This document shows, in pieces, positions 14,457 to 21,587 of a DNA stretch of 34,653 nt. This DNA is from a virus. The stretch is taken from the IMG/VR virus record IMGVR_UViG_3300044796_000284, positions 1 to 34,653 of that record; one strand, given 5' to 3'. Position numbers and translations under genes: made by a program. The notes beneath the pieces were generated by a model. The model was not told where the DNA came from. It did not search any database and worked only from the letters and a program-made list of their open reading frames with translations. The stretch's first letter is position 1. The number at the start of each line of letters is the position of its first letter.

Positions 14457-14480
14457 TTGACGCAACCGGCCTTGTTGAGA
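14457..14480 (+). promoter_or_regulatory. TTGACG box before the small terminase gene
   Basis: TTGACG (14457-14462) with CAACCGGCCTTGTTGAGA following, ending directly at ATG 14481. The same layout (TTGACG, GC-rich middle, T-rich end, ATG 23-29 bases after the first T) is found before four other genes. GGTTG (14455-14459) and CAACC (14463-14467) could also pair as a small hairpin. Confidence 0.5.
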
Positions 14481-15197
14481 ATGGACACGGTTGCGCCCAC
14501 GATCCCGCGGCTCACTCCTTCGACGATCGCGAAGGACTGGGCGGCGCGCGGGCATTTGGTCAGCAGGCAATACGTCGACAAGCTGATGCGGAAGGGAGCC
14601 GGAGGCGAGAAGCTCGAGGGAAAGCACGCCGAGACCCTTGAGGCAGCTTGGCTGTGGCGGACGGCACGGACGGATTTTTTGAAATCCGCGAAGGGGGGCG
14701 GAGGGGCGGCTCCTTCGCTGCCTGGGGTGTCCGCGTTTCCGCCATCTGGCCCCGGGCCGAGCAAGCCAGTGGTTGGGGATACGTCGCTCGACGCGCTGTT
14801 GGAGCGCGTGCGCGGCGTCGAGATGCAGGCCTTTGTTCGGTGGAGTAACGCCACGGGTTACGACCAGGCGGCTGAGGCGAAGGCCTACGAAGCCGCCTCG
14901 AAGGTTAGGATCTCTGCCGAAGGGCTCGTTGCAGCGCATCACAAGAAGCTCGGCCTCGTCGTCGACCTTGCCGATGCGCAGGTGCTGATCGATATGCGGC
15001 TCAACCCGATTCGCGGGATGCTGCAGACGCTCGATCGTGAGCTTGCCAAGGAATTCTATCCCGAGGAACCGGCGAAGCACCGGCCCCGCTTCCGGCGCGT
15101 GATTGCGCGGCTCTCTGTCGCCAGTCTCGCGATCGCCCGCGCCAAGAAGCGGCTGCACCCCGCCCTTTCCTCCCATGGAAGCGCTCGCGCAGCTTGA
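14481..15197 (+). CDS. Putative terminase small subunit
   Basis: The 238-residue product begins with an HTH-like segment (about residues 10-40: STIAKDWAARGHLVSRQYVD, then KLMRKG), followed by a linker rich in G and P and a helical C-terminal domain (ALLERVRGVEMQAF, AKAYEAASKVRISAEG). This is the layout of Nu1-type small subunits, which bind the packaging site and recruit the large subunit. The large terminase follows with a 23-base overlap. ATG 14481 is chosen over TTG 14445 because it ends the TTGACG box layout. One further CGGACGG pair (14658-14673) lies inside this gene. Confidence 0.72.
   Translation: MDTVAPTIPRLTPSTIAKDWAARGHLVSRQYVDKLMRKGAGGEKLEGKHAETLEAAWLWRTARTDFLKSAKGGGGAAPSLPGVSAFPPSGPGPSKPVVGDTSLDALLERVRGVEMQAFVRWSNATGYDQAAEAKAYEAASKVRISAEGLVAAHHKKLGLVVDLADAQVLIDMRLNPIRGMLQTLDRELAKEFYPEEPAKHRPRFRRVIARLSVASLAIARAKKRLHPALSSHGSARAA
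14658..14673 (+). repeat. Fourth CGGACGG direct-repeat pair, inside the small terminase gene
   Basis: CGGACGG-CA-CGGACGG matches the pairs at 13719-13876 in unit, period and orientation. The similarity to the 13719 copy continues downstream for about 30 bases (a TTTT-AAAT stretch followed by GAAGGGGG). Packaging sites often lie within small terminase genes, which favours a terminase-binding role; an origin role is the alternative. Confidence 0.55.
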
Positions 15198-17151
15198 GGA
15201 ACAAATCGACGCGAAGTTTGACGTCGAGGAGGTCACTGAAGTCGACCGCTACTCGGAGAACACGATCTATCTGCCCGACGGCGAAAAGACGGGCTTCATC
15301 GACCTGAACGAAACGCCGTGGGCACGCGAGCCGATCAACTCGCTCGTTGATCCTGAGGTTGTCGTAGAGGCTGGGGTCTACGGCACACAAATGGCCAAGA
15401 CAACGCAGGCCTCATGCGTTGCTCTCTCCGCGATCGGACGGCTCCGACAGCAGTTTATTTGGATGTGGCCGAAGGAGGCGGCCGGCCGCAAATTCTCCAA
15501 GTCGCGTTTTCAGCGCATCATCAACGCCTCGCCAGACCTCCGCGCGCTCAAGCCTGGCAACTCCGACCTGTTCACGAACCTCGAGCTGCACTTCAGCAAC
15601 GGCGGCATCGGCTTCTTTGTGGGATCGCACTCGGCCGTCGACCAAAAGTCTTCCTCTGTGCCGCTCGTGATCGTCGATGAAATCGAGGACATCGCTGCGG
15701 CGCTGGAAAAAGAGACGGACCCGATCACGTCCATCAACGAGCGCTCGAAAACTTTCACCGATCGGAAGCTCTTCCTTTTTGGCTCGTGCATGCTCGAGAT
15801 CGGGCCGGCCTGGCAGCAATACCTGCTCGGCGATCAGCGGCATTACTTCGTGCCGTGCCCCGACTGTGGCACCCGGCAGACGCTTGAATTCCGCGGGCCG
15901 GTCTGGCTCTTCAACCGGAAGACCGGCGAGCTGGAGCAGCGCGGCCGCGCCGATGACTTCCGGTTGTGGTGGGATCCGGCCGCCCGGATCGGCGAGCACG
16001 AGTGGGACTACGATGCCGTGCGCTCGTCGGCCTGCTACGTGTGCCCGGAGTGCTTGGCGAAGATCCGCGACAACAGCAAGCGGGCCATGCTGGGCGCCGC
16101 GTTCTGGCACCCCACCGCCAAGGCCAAGGTCTACGGCCACCGCTCCCGCCGAATCAATTCGCTTTACCCGCTATGGGCCTCGACCTCCTTTCCGAACTTC
16201 GCGATCGAGTTTCTCAACTCCCGCGTGTCCTCGAAGAAACTCCAAAACTTCCGGAATAATTGGGAGGCGAAGCCATGGAGCACGGGCCTTGATCTCGCCG
16301 ACAAGACCGCCGTGCAGAAGCGGCTCGCCTACCTCGTCACCGAACATGTGCAGGGCGTTATGCCGGGCGCCCGGTCGCTGCTCTTGGTCGACGTCCAGCG
16401 GCACTGCCTGATCTGGGCGTTATTCAGTTTTGGCGATGCCGGCGGCGCACACCTGGCCGACTGCGGCATCACGCGCGACTTCGATTCACTCCGCGAGATC
16501 GATGACAAGTTGAAGACCGACTACGTGGCACTCGACGCCCGTTACCGTTCACAGGAGGTTTACGAGGCCGTCCATCAACGTCGCGATCGATGGCTCGCCC
16601 TCCGCGGTGAGAAGACGGGTGCGCCCCTCTCAGTGAATTTCAACTTTGACCCGTTTACGGGCGACAAGGCAGGGCGGCAGGGTCTGTTCATCATCACCCT
16701 CGTTCACCTCAACACCTACACGTGGGGCGAGGAATTTCTCAACCGTCTATACCCGGCCAAGCAGGAAGCATCGGCTTTGCCGGGCGCCACACCGGGCGCA
16801 GCATCCGAGTCGCAGGGTGACAGTGAGGCGCCGCGGATCCGCGACTTCACCGTTTTCGCGACCTTTCCGAAGCTCGTTGATTTTGTGGCACAGCTTTTTT
16901 CGGAATACCTGATCGACTACATCGACGCGAAGAACCGGCCTCAGCGGAAGTGGAAGGAGTCGCCGAATAATCACCTCTTCGATTTATGCAAATACGCCTA
17001 CGCGATCGGCTCCTTCCTCGGCCTCACCCGTATCGCGGCCGATGCCCGTAAGGCCATGGCCGCCGCCGCAGCCGCCGCGGCGAGCAAACAACCCGAGCTC
17101 CCCCTGGCTCCATCAACCGGGGGCACGCCATTGTTCCCGCCGCAAACATGA
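15175..17151 (+). CDS. Terminase large subunit, lambda GpA type
   Basis: The 658-residue packaging motor has an N-terminal ATPase (about 40-210) with a deviant Walker A (GVYGTQMAKTTQ, 68-79) and Walker B LVIVDEIED (164-172). A zinc-ribbon insertion follows, with CPDC (228-231) and CPEC (290-293), and a C-terminal nuclease (about 395-620) whose first metal-binding aspartate is in LLLVDVQRH (D406), followed by VALDARYRSQEVYEAV. This order is that of the GpA family, which cuts and packages DNA at cos sites. Near the end is an alanine-rich tail (about 630-645). ATG 15175 is preferred to upstream starts that lie deeper in the small terminase gene. The stop overlaps the next start. Confidence 0.93.
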   Translation: MEALAQLEEQIDAKFDVEEVTEVDRYSENTIYLPDGEKTGFIDLNETPWAREPINSLVDPEVVVEAGVYGTQMAKTTQASCVALSAIGRLRQQFIWMWPKEAAGRKFSKSRFQRIINASPDLRALKPGNSDLFTNLELHFSNGGIGFFVGSHSAVDQKSSSVPLVIVDEIEDIAAALEKETDPITSINERSKTFTDRKLFLFGSCMLEIGPAWQQYLLGDQRHYFVPCPDCGTRQTLEFRGPVWLFNRKTGELEQRGRADDFRLWWDPAARIGEHEWDYDAVRSSACYVCPECLAKIRDNSKRAMLGAAFWHPTAKAKVYGHRSRRINSLYPLWASTSFPNFAIEFLNSRVSSKKLQNFRNNWEAKPWSTGLDLADKTAVQKRLAYLVTEHVQGVMPGARSLLLVDVQRHCLIWALFSFGDAGGAHLADCGITRDFDSLREIDDKLKTDYVALDARYRSQEVYEAVHQRRDRWLALRGEKTGAPLSVNFNFDPFTGDKAGRQGLFIITLVHLNTYTWGEEFLNRLYPAKQEASALPGATPGAASESQGDSEAPRIRDFTVFATFPKLVDFVAQLFSEYLIDYIDAKNRPQRKWKESPNNHLFDLCKYAYAIGSFLGLTRIAADARKAMAAAAAAAASKQPELPLAPSTGGTPLFPPQT

Positions 17152-17903
17152 AGGCGTATTACTCAGATGCCTCCGTCATGCTATATCACGGCGATTGCCG
17201 GGAAATCGTGCCCCAGCTCGCCGGCATGGGCCGGCGTTTTGCGGCGGCGATCGCAGATCCGCCCTACGGCGAGACTTCGCTGGAGTGGGATACCTGGCCT
17301 GCCGGCTGGCCGCGCGTGGTCGCACAGGTCACCGATCAGCTTTGGTGCTTCGGTTCGCTGCGCATGTTCATGAAGCACGCGGCCGATCTGTCGGATTGGA
17401 AGCTTGCGCAGGATGTCGTGTGGGAAAAGCACAACGGCAGTTCGCTGCACAACGATCGCTTCCGCAAGGTGCACGAGCTCGCGGCGCATTTCTATCGCGG
17501 TGAATGGGCTAAAATCGCTCCTACCCCCCCCATTGTCCATGTGACGGAGGATCGGAATCGCCTCGGCAAGGTGCATCGGAGCAACCGGCCCCAACACTTC
17601 GGCGGGGTCGAGAGCGGTGCAGGCTACGAATATGACGGGACGCGGCTGCAGCGCTCTGTCATCTATGCGCGCTCATGCCATCACGGCGCCGATCACCCGA
17701 CTCAGAAGCCTGAGGCAATCCTGCGGCCTCTGCTTGAATATTCGACGAAACTAGGTGACTCCGTGCTGGATCCCACCTGTGGAAGTGGGAGCCTTTGTGT
17801 TGTCGCCAAACATCTAGGCCGAACTGCTGTCGGGATCGAAGGCGATGAGCGCGAAATCGAAAAGGCGGCGCGCCGATGCTGCCAGGAGCTCGCCTTCGCT
17901 TGA
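17148..17903 (+). CDS. DNA adenine-N6 or cytosine-N4 methyltransferase, beta class
   Basis: The 251-residue enzyme has catalytic motif IV DPPY (37-40) near the N-terminus and the AdoMet-binding motif I DPTCGSGS (208-215) near the C-terminus, the beta-class order. HPTQKP (about 186-191) is the usual motif X just before motif I, and VGIEGDE fits motif II. DPPY most often goes with adenine-N6 methylation. It starts inside the terminase stop (ATGA) and so is part of the late packaging block, well apart from the C5 enzyme at 8235. It may mark DNA just before packaging, which is inference. Confidence 0.92.
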   Translation: MKAYYSDASVMLYHGDCREIVPQLAGMGRRFAAAIADPPYGETSLEWDTWPAGWPRVVAQVTDQLWCFGSLRMFMKHAADLSDWKLAQDVVWEKHNGSSLHNDRFRKVHELAAHFYRGEWAKIAPTPPIVHVTEDRNRLGKVHRSNRPQHFGGVESGAGYEYDGTRLQRSVIYARSCHHGADHPTQKPEAILRPLLEYSTKLGDSVLDPTCGSGSLCVVAKHLGRTAVGIEGDEREIEKAARRCCQELAFA

Positions 17904-17942
17904 CGGTCCCGGCTTCCGTGTAGGGTTGGCTCGGCTGCCAGC

Positions 17943-17968
17943 TTGACGCCCCCGGCTTAGTTGAAGCC
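17943..17968 (+). promoter_or_regulatory. TTGACG box before the connector gene
   Basis: TTGACG (17943-17948), then CCCCCGGCTTAGTTGAAGCC, directly before ATG 17969. GGCTT and AAGCC in its second half could pair as a 5-bp hairpin. The gap 17904-17968 holds nothing else recognisable. Confidence 0.5.
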
Positions 17969-18250
17969 ATGGCCACCTCGCCCCATCAACCCAAGTCCCT
18001 CTCGGACCAGATCACCGAACTCAAGGCTGACCTGCAGGAGAAAAAGAATCTCCGTTCCCAGATCCAGACCATCGGTCAGGCCAACTCGGGCGGTGGTCAG
18101 TCGACCACCTACGTTGATCTTTTCAAACTCAACCGCGAGATCGCGTGGCTCGAGGCCAAGATCGCTGCGTTCACCGACCAGCTCAACGGCGACACTGATA
18201 ATCTCCAGCCGGGCACGGTGCTCACTCAAGTGCGCGCCGATTACTTCTGA
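17969..18250 (+). CDS. Head-tail connector-like coiled-coil protein (gpW position)
   Basis: The 93-residue product is mainly two helices: KSLSDQITELKADLQEKKNL (about 9-30) and LFKLNREIAWLEAKIAAFTD (about 51-70), separated by a glycine- and serine-rich turn. It lies between large terminase and portal, exactly where lambda has W, a small head-completion protein. Family membership rests on position, size and helix content, and is not certain. It shares one base with the next start (TGATG). Confidence 0.6.
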   Translation: MATSPHQPKSLSDQITELKADLQEKKNLRSQIQTIGQANSGGGQSTTYVDLFKLNREIAWLEAKIAAFTDQLNGDTDNLQPGTVLTQVRADYF

Positions 18251-18483
18251 TGATCCCTGGCCTCATCGAAACCCGGCCCGACAATCATACGATTGTCCTT
18301 GTGCCCGCTGTCCGCCCGACACCGCTCTCAGTCGTGGAAGTTATCCGCTCCGAGGCGCACGCCGGTTATGCGAACACGAGCGATCCGCGCCCCATTCCTG
18401 CGGAGGTTAGTCGGCGTGACCAGGGTTGGATTTCGATTGGTTGGGGCTGCTACTGGAAACGCAACCGCGCCAACGCCGCATGA
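18250..18483 (+). CDS. Unknown small protein between connector and portal (77 aa)
   Basis: Overlaps its neighbours at both ends (TGATG with the gene before, ATGA with the portal). The N-terminal half (MIPGLIETRPDNHTIVLVPA, then RPTPLSVVEVIRSEA) suggests beta structure. The end is rich in tryptophan and basic residues (WISIGWGCYWKRNRAN). No family was recognised. Its place suggests a head-assembly role. Confidence 0.58.
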   Translation: MIPGLIETRPDNHTIVLVPAVRPTPLSVVEVIRSEAHAGYANTSDPRPIPAEVSRRDQGWISIGWGCYWKRNRANAA

Positions 18484-20168
18484 ACATGACCGCCGCTCAA
18501 CTCAATCAGCCGCGACTGGCGCCGGGCTCGATCGTCATCACCCCGGAGATGTCGTTTAGCATGGCAAAGGCTGGCTTCGACGTCGCGCGCTTCGGGGCCT
18601 ACCATGGCTCGCAGGATACCCGCTTTCGCGATTTCACCACCGGAGGTTTCGCAAGCAATTCCCGGCCCGAGTCCGATTACTTTCCGCGCAACGATCGGGC
18701 CCGGGTTATTGCTCGGCTGCGCGTTGGCATCCGCAACAATCCGTATCTCTACGCGATCCTGCGCAACTATGTTCTCGCCCTCGGCACGCCTCACCTGAAG
18801 AGCCAGACCTCCGACGCCGATTACAACGACTCAAAGGAGCGTCTCTTCGCGCGCTGGGCGCAGGATTGCGAGGTCGAGCACGATCTCTCCCTCGACCAGG
18901 TCGTCGAGATCTACAACTACGAGTCGTGCATCGCGGGCGAGCTCTTCGTCATCAAGCGCCGCGAGGGCTGGCTCCAGCTCATCGCCTCCGAGCTCTGCGG
19001 GTCGGCCCAGATTCGCGGCCCGCTCGCCATCCCGGCTGGCACGCTCTTTGCCGACGGCACCCCGGTGCCCGTTGGCAGCACCGAGCGCGATGGGGTCGTG
19101 CGCGATGTGAACAAGTTCATCGTCGGTTACCGTTTCGGCCAGCGTGACGAGCTGGGGCTCGTTTGGTTTTCTCCGGAGCGCAGCACGATCGTGCAGAAGC
19201 AATACGTCTTCCACCTCTTCGATCCGGACCGCGTTGAGCAGGGCCGCGGCGTTCCGCTCCTGGCGCCGGTCATGAATGTCGGGCAGGATGTTTTTGAGAC
19301 CGCCGAGTCCCGCGCCCAGCAGGTCAAGAATGCGTCGATGCTTTCCCTCTGGATCACCAAGAGCATCGACCCGACCGGCTTTGCCAACTCCCAGCGGGGC
19401 GTGCTCAACATGGGCGCCGGGGTGGATCCCGCCGTCCTGAAGGAAATTGCCACCACGCGTTCCGCCCACAAGGAGGTCCGCACCGGGCAGGTCATGTATG
19501 GCGCGCTCGGTGAGACCCTCGATGTCGTCACTCCCAAGCTCAACGCGGGCGACTGGCACGAGCATTACATTGATCTCGTCCAGGTTATCTGCGCCTGTCT
19601 GAACGGCATGCCGGTCGAGGTCGGTATCGAGGGCTTCCGTGATTCCAGTTATTCCAGCGCCCGCTCGACCATGAACATTTGGAAGAACAACGTGGCCCGC
19701 ATCCGTCGTCGCCTGAGCCAGCGCTTCCTTGAGCCGCTCCAGCTCTGGCAGGTGAACCGAGCCCGCGTCTTCGGCGATATCGGCCCGGCGCCCAAGTCTC
19801 AGAATCCCTCCGCCACCTACAACACCGATGAGAATGTCCGCTTCGGCTGGCCGGGCATTCCCGATATCGACGGCGCCAAGACCTCCGCCCAGAACGCCCT
19901 GGACCTGGCCAACGGCACGACGACGCGCGAGACGATCTACGCCGACAAGGGCGAGGATCGCGACCATCAGGACAAAATCTTCGCCGGCGAAAAAGCCAGC
20001 CTCCTCACGGAACTGATTGCGGCCGGTATGTCCAGCGGCTTGGAAGAGGCCGCGGCGAAATCCTGGGCAATCTCGCAAATGCCCGCGCAGGATCCCCGCG
20101 TCCTCGCCGCGCTCCTCACCGCCACCGGCGCCTTGGGCGATGTCCCGCCCCCGGCCGGCCGGCCGTGA
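18480..20168 (+). CDS. Portal protein, lambda GpB type
   Basis: At 562 residues it has the length of lambda-type portals. Conserved blocks include RARVIARLRVGIRNNPYLYA near the N-terminus, the NYESCIAGELFVIKRR strand pair, YVFHLFDPDRVEQGRGVPLL, APVMNVGQDVFETAESRAQQ (the long stem helix region) and LNAGDWHEHYIDLVQ. Twelve copies form the ring through which DNA is packaged and to which the tail attaches. ATG 18480 overlaps the preceding stop; an in-frame ATG at 18426 lies inside that gene. An intrinsic terminator follows directly after the stop. Confidence 0.92.
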   Translation: MNMTAAQLNQPRLAPGSIVITPEMSFSMAKAGFDVARFGAYHGSQDTRFRDFTTGGFASNSRPESDYFPRNDRARVIARLRVGIRNNPYLYAILRNYVLALGTPHLKSQTSDADYNDSKERLFARWAQDCEVEHDLSLDQVVEIYNYESCIAGELFVIKRREGWLQLIASELCGSAQIRGPLAIPAGTLFADGTPVPVGSTERDGVVRDVNKFIVGYRFGQRDELGLVWFSPERSTIVQKQYVFHLFDPDRVEQGRGVPLLAPVMNVGQDVFETAESRAQQVKNASMLSLWITKSIDPTGFANSQRGVLNMGAGVDPAVLKEIATTRSAHKEVRTGQVMYGALGETLDVVTPKLNAGDWHEHYIDLVQVICACLNGMPVEVGIEGFRDSSYSSARSTMNIWKNNVARIRRRLSQRFLEPLQLWQVNRARVFGDIGPAPKSQNPSATYNTDENVRFGWPGIPDIDGAKTSAQNALDLANGTTTRETIYADKGEDRDHQDKIFAGEKASLLTELIAAGMSSGLEEAAAKSWAISQMPAQDPRVLAALLTATGALGDVPPPAGRP

Positions 20169-20172
20169 CGAC

Positions 20173-20203
20173 AAGCCGTGGGCCCGCGGGTCCACGGCTT
20201 TTT
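20173..20203 (+). terminator. Intrinsic terminator after the portal gene
   Basis: A 9-bp perfect stem (AAGCCGTGG 20173-20181, CCACGGCTT 20192-20200) with a GC-rich loop that can itself pair (CCCGCGGG) is followed by a run of five T (20199-20203). It begins five bases after the portal stop. It separates the terminase-portal group from the protease-capsid group. Confidence 0.85.
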
Positions 20204-20239
20204 CCATCCCGCTCGGCATTGTAAACGGCTCTCCTCTGA

Positions 20240-20262
20240 TTGACGCGCTCGGCTTTGGTAAG
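20240..20262 (+). promoter_or_regulatory. TTGACG box before the protease gene
   Basis: TTGACG (20240-20245), then CGCTCGGCTTTGGTAAG, ending at ATG 20263. It follows the terminator at 20173-20203, as expected if the box marks the start of a new transcript. Confidence 0.5.
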
Positions 20263-21525
20263 ATGCCCGTTGCCGCTTTCAAGTCTCCGTTGCACGCCCG
20301 CCTCATGGCCCGCCCGGGCCAGGCCCGGTTCCGGGCGGTCGATTCCACCGATCAGGTCGCGGTCGATCTGCCGCGCGGCCTGATCAACGGTGTGTCGCTC
20401 CTCACCGCCAATCGCGAGGCCTTGGGCTGGTCCATGTGGGTCGATGCGCAGACGGTCGCCCTCTTCGCCACGTTGCTCAAGGGCCGCAAGCTGAAAGGCT
20501 ACGCCACCCACGGCGCGTGGGATTCGGATGGCACCCTCGACGAGGTCGGGCTCTGGCTCAACGCCCGGGTCGAGGGGGATAATCTCCGGGCCGATTTCTC
20601 CGCGCTCGATGCTTGGCGCGAATTCTCCAAGGCCGAATTCGCCACTCTCTTCGAGCTGGCCACCAAGGCCCCCGATGAGTTCGGGGCCTCGCTCCGCTTC
20701 GCCTATACCCTCGCCTGGGTCCGCCAGAACGGGGAGGACGTGCCGACTGCGATGTGCGGTTGGAACTGCGAGGATGATTGCCCGATGTTCGACCCCTCCG
20801 CGCCGGCCGATGCCGTGCGTTCGGATTTCCCCAGCGTGCGCCCGGTGAAGGTCATGTCCGCCGATTTCGTCGACGAGCCCGCCGCCAACGAGGGCCTGTT
20901 TCATGCCGGCCCTGTTGACGCGCCCGCCAATGGTATCCCGCCCGTTTCAACTCCACCCGCTTCCCTCATGGACATCAAAACCCTTAAAGCCGAATTCGGC
21001 TCCAAGCCCATCCAGCTCGCCCGGGCTGTCGACCTTTTCTCCGCCAACGATAAGCTCACCGTCGCCGAGCTCCGCGCGACGATCCAGACGGAGGAGCAAT
21101 CCGCCGAGCTCAGCACGCTCCGCACCGAGCACGGCAGCCTGAAGGCCGATCTCGGCAAGGTCGAGAAGGCCGGCTTCAAGGCCGCGGGCGATAAGTCCGC
21201 CGTCGATGTCCTGCTCTCCGAGCACGCCACTTTCAAGGCCCGCGATGCCGGCCTGACCACCGCCGAGGCCGCGCTCAAGACGGCCGGCTTCGAGGCCAAG
21301 GAAGGCAAGACCGCCCTGGAGCTCGCGCTCGCCGCGCTCTCCAAGGCCCGCGCCGACATCGCCACGCTCCGCGCCGGCGGCACGCCCGCGGTCGATACCG
21401 GCACCAAGCCCGGCGAAGGCGGCGGTCTTACCAAGACCCGGGCCGAATTCTCGGCGCTCAAGCCCGCTGATCGCCTGCAGTTCTCCAAGAGCGGCGGCAA
21501 AATCGTCGACCCCTCCAACAACTGA
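20263..21525 (+). CDS. Prohead protease-scaffold fusion
   Basis: The 420-residue product has an N-terminal protease part (about 1-210) and a C-terminal scaffold part (about 236-420). In the protease, GYATHGAWDSDG and the later FGASLRFAYTLA place a histidine and a serine as in the herpesvirus-type (U35-like) phage head proteases. The scaffold part is rich in A, K, E and L and contains long heptad-like helices with repeated units (KVEKAGFKAAGDKSAVDVLL and a second copy, LKTAGFEAKEGKTALELALA). The reading frame is open upstream into the portal gene, but ATG 20263 follows the terminator and the TTGACG box. An internal start at 20968 probably makes the scaffold separately, as Nu3 in lambda gpC. 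Confidence 0.82.
   Translation: MPVAAFKSPLHARLMARPGQARFRAVDSTDQVAVDLPRGLINGVSLLTANREALGWSMWVDAQTVALFATLLKGRKLKGYATHGAWDSDGTLDEVGLWLNARVEGDNLRADFSALDAWREFSKAEFATLFELATKAPDEFGASLRFAYTLAWVRQNGEDVPTAMCGWNCEDDCPMFDPSAPADAVRSDFPSVRPVKVMSADFVDEPAANEGLFHAGPVDAPANGIPPVSTPPASLMDIKTLKAEFGSKPIQLARAVDLFSANDKLTVAELRATIQTEEQSAELSTLRTEHGSLKADLGKVEKAGFKAAGDKSAVDVLLSEHATFKARDAGLTTAEAALKTAGFEAKEGKTALELALAALSKARADIATLRAGGTPAVDTGTKPGEGGGLTKTRAEFSALKPADRLQFSKSGGKIVDPSNN
20915..20941 (+). promoter_or_regulatory. Internal TTGACG box upstream of the nested scaffold start
   Basis: TTGACG (20915-20920), then CGCCCGCCAATGGTATC, lies inside the protease-scaffold gene, 53 bases before ATG 20968. The following leader CAACTCCACCCGCTTCCCTC is CT-rich like the leaders of other late genes. 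A start signal within a coding frame supports separate expression of the scaffold. Confidence 0.4.
20968..21525 (+). CDS. Nested scaffold protein (in-frame internal start)
   Basis: ATG 20968 begins MDIKTLKAEFGSKPIQLARA and shares the frame and stop of the protease-scaffold gene, giving a 185-residue helical protein. Scaffold proteins of this class guide coat assembly and are degraded or expelled. The CT-rich leader and the TTGACG box before this ATG support its use. This nested layout is known from lambda (C and Nu3). Whether both products are made here cannot be told from sequence. Confidence 0.6.
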   Translation: MDIKTLKAEFGSKPIQLARAVDLFSANDKLTVAELRATIQTEEQSAELSTLRTEHGSLKADLGKVEKAGFKAAGDKSAVDVLLSEHATFKARDAGLTTAEAALKTAGFEAKEGKTALELALAALSKARADIATLRAGGTPAVDTGTKPGEGGGLTKTRAEFSALKPADRLQFSKSGGKIVDPSNN

Positions 21526-21587
21526 GCGCTGTGCGCTCCCGTTAATCCGCGCCTCTTCATCCTCCTTCCAACTCAACGCTTCCTTTT

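Noticed and set aside
20017-20262. N-terminal extension of the protease gene into the portal gene
   Set aside because: The extra part is rich in P, R and S, crosses a textbook terminator and is an off-frame reading of the portal end.
18831-20348. Antisense open frame of 505 codons
   Set aside because: It lies opposite the portal gene, runs through the intrinsic terminator and has the composition of a shadow frame.
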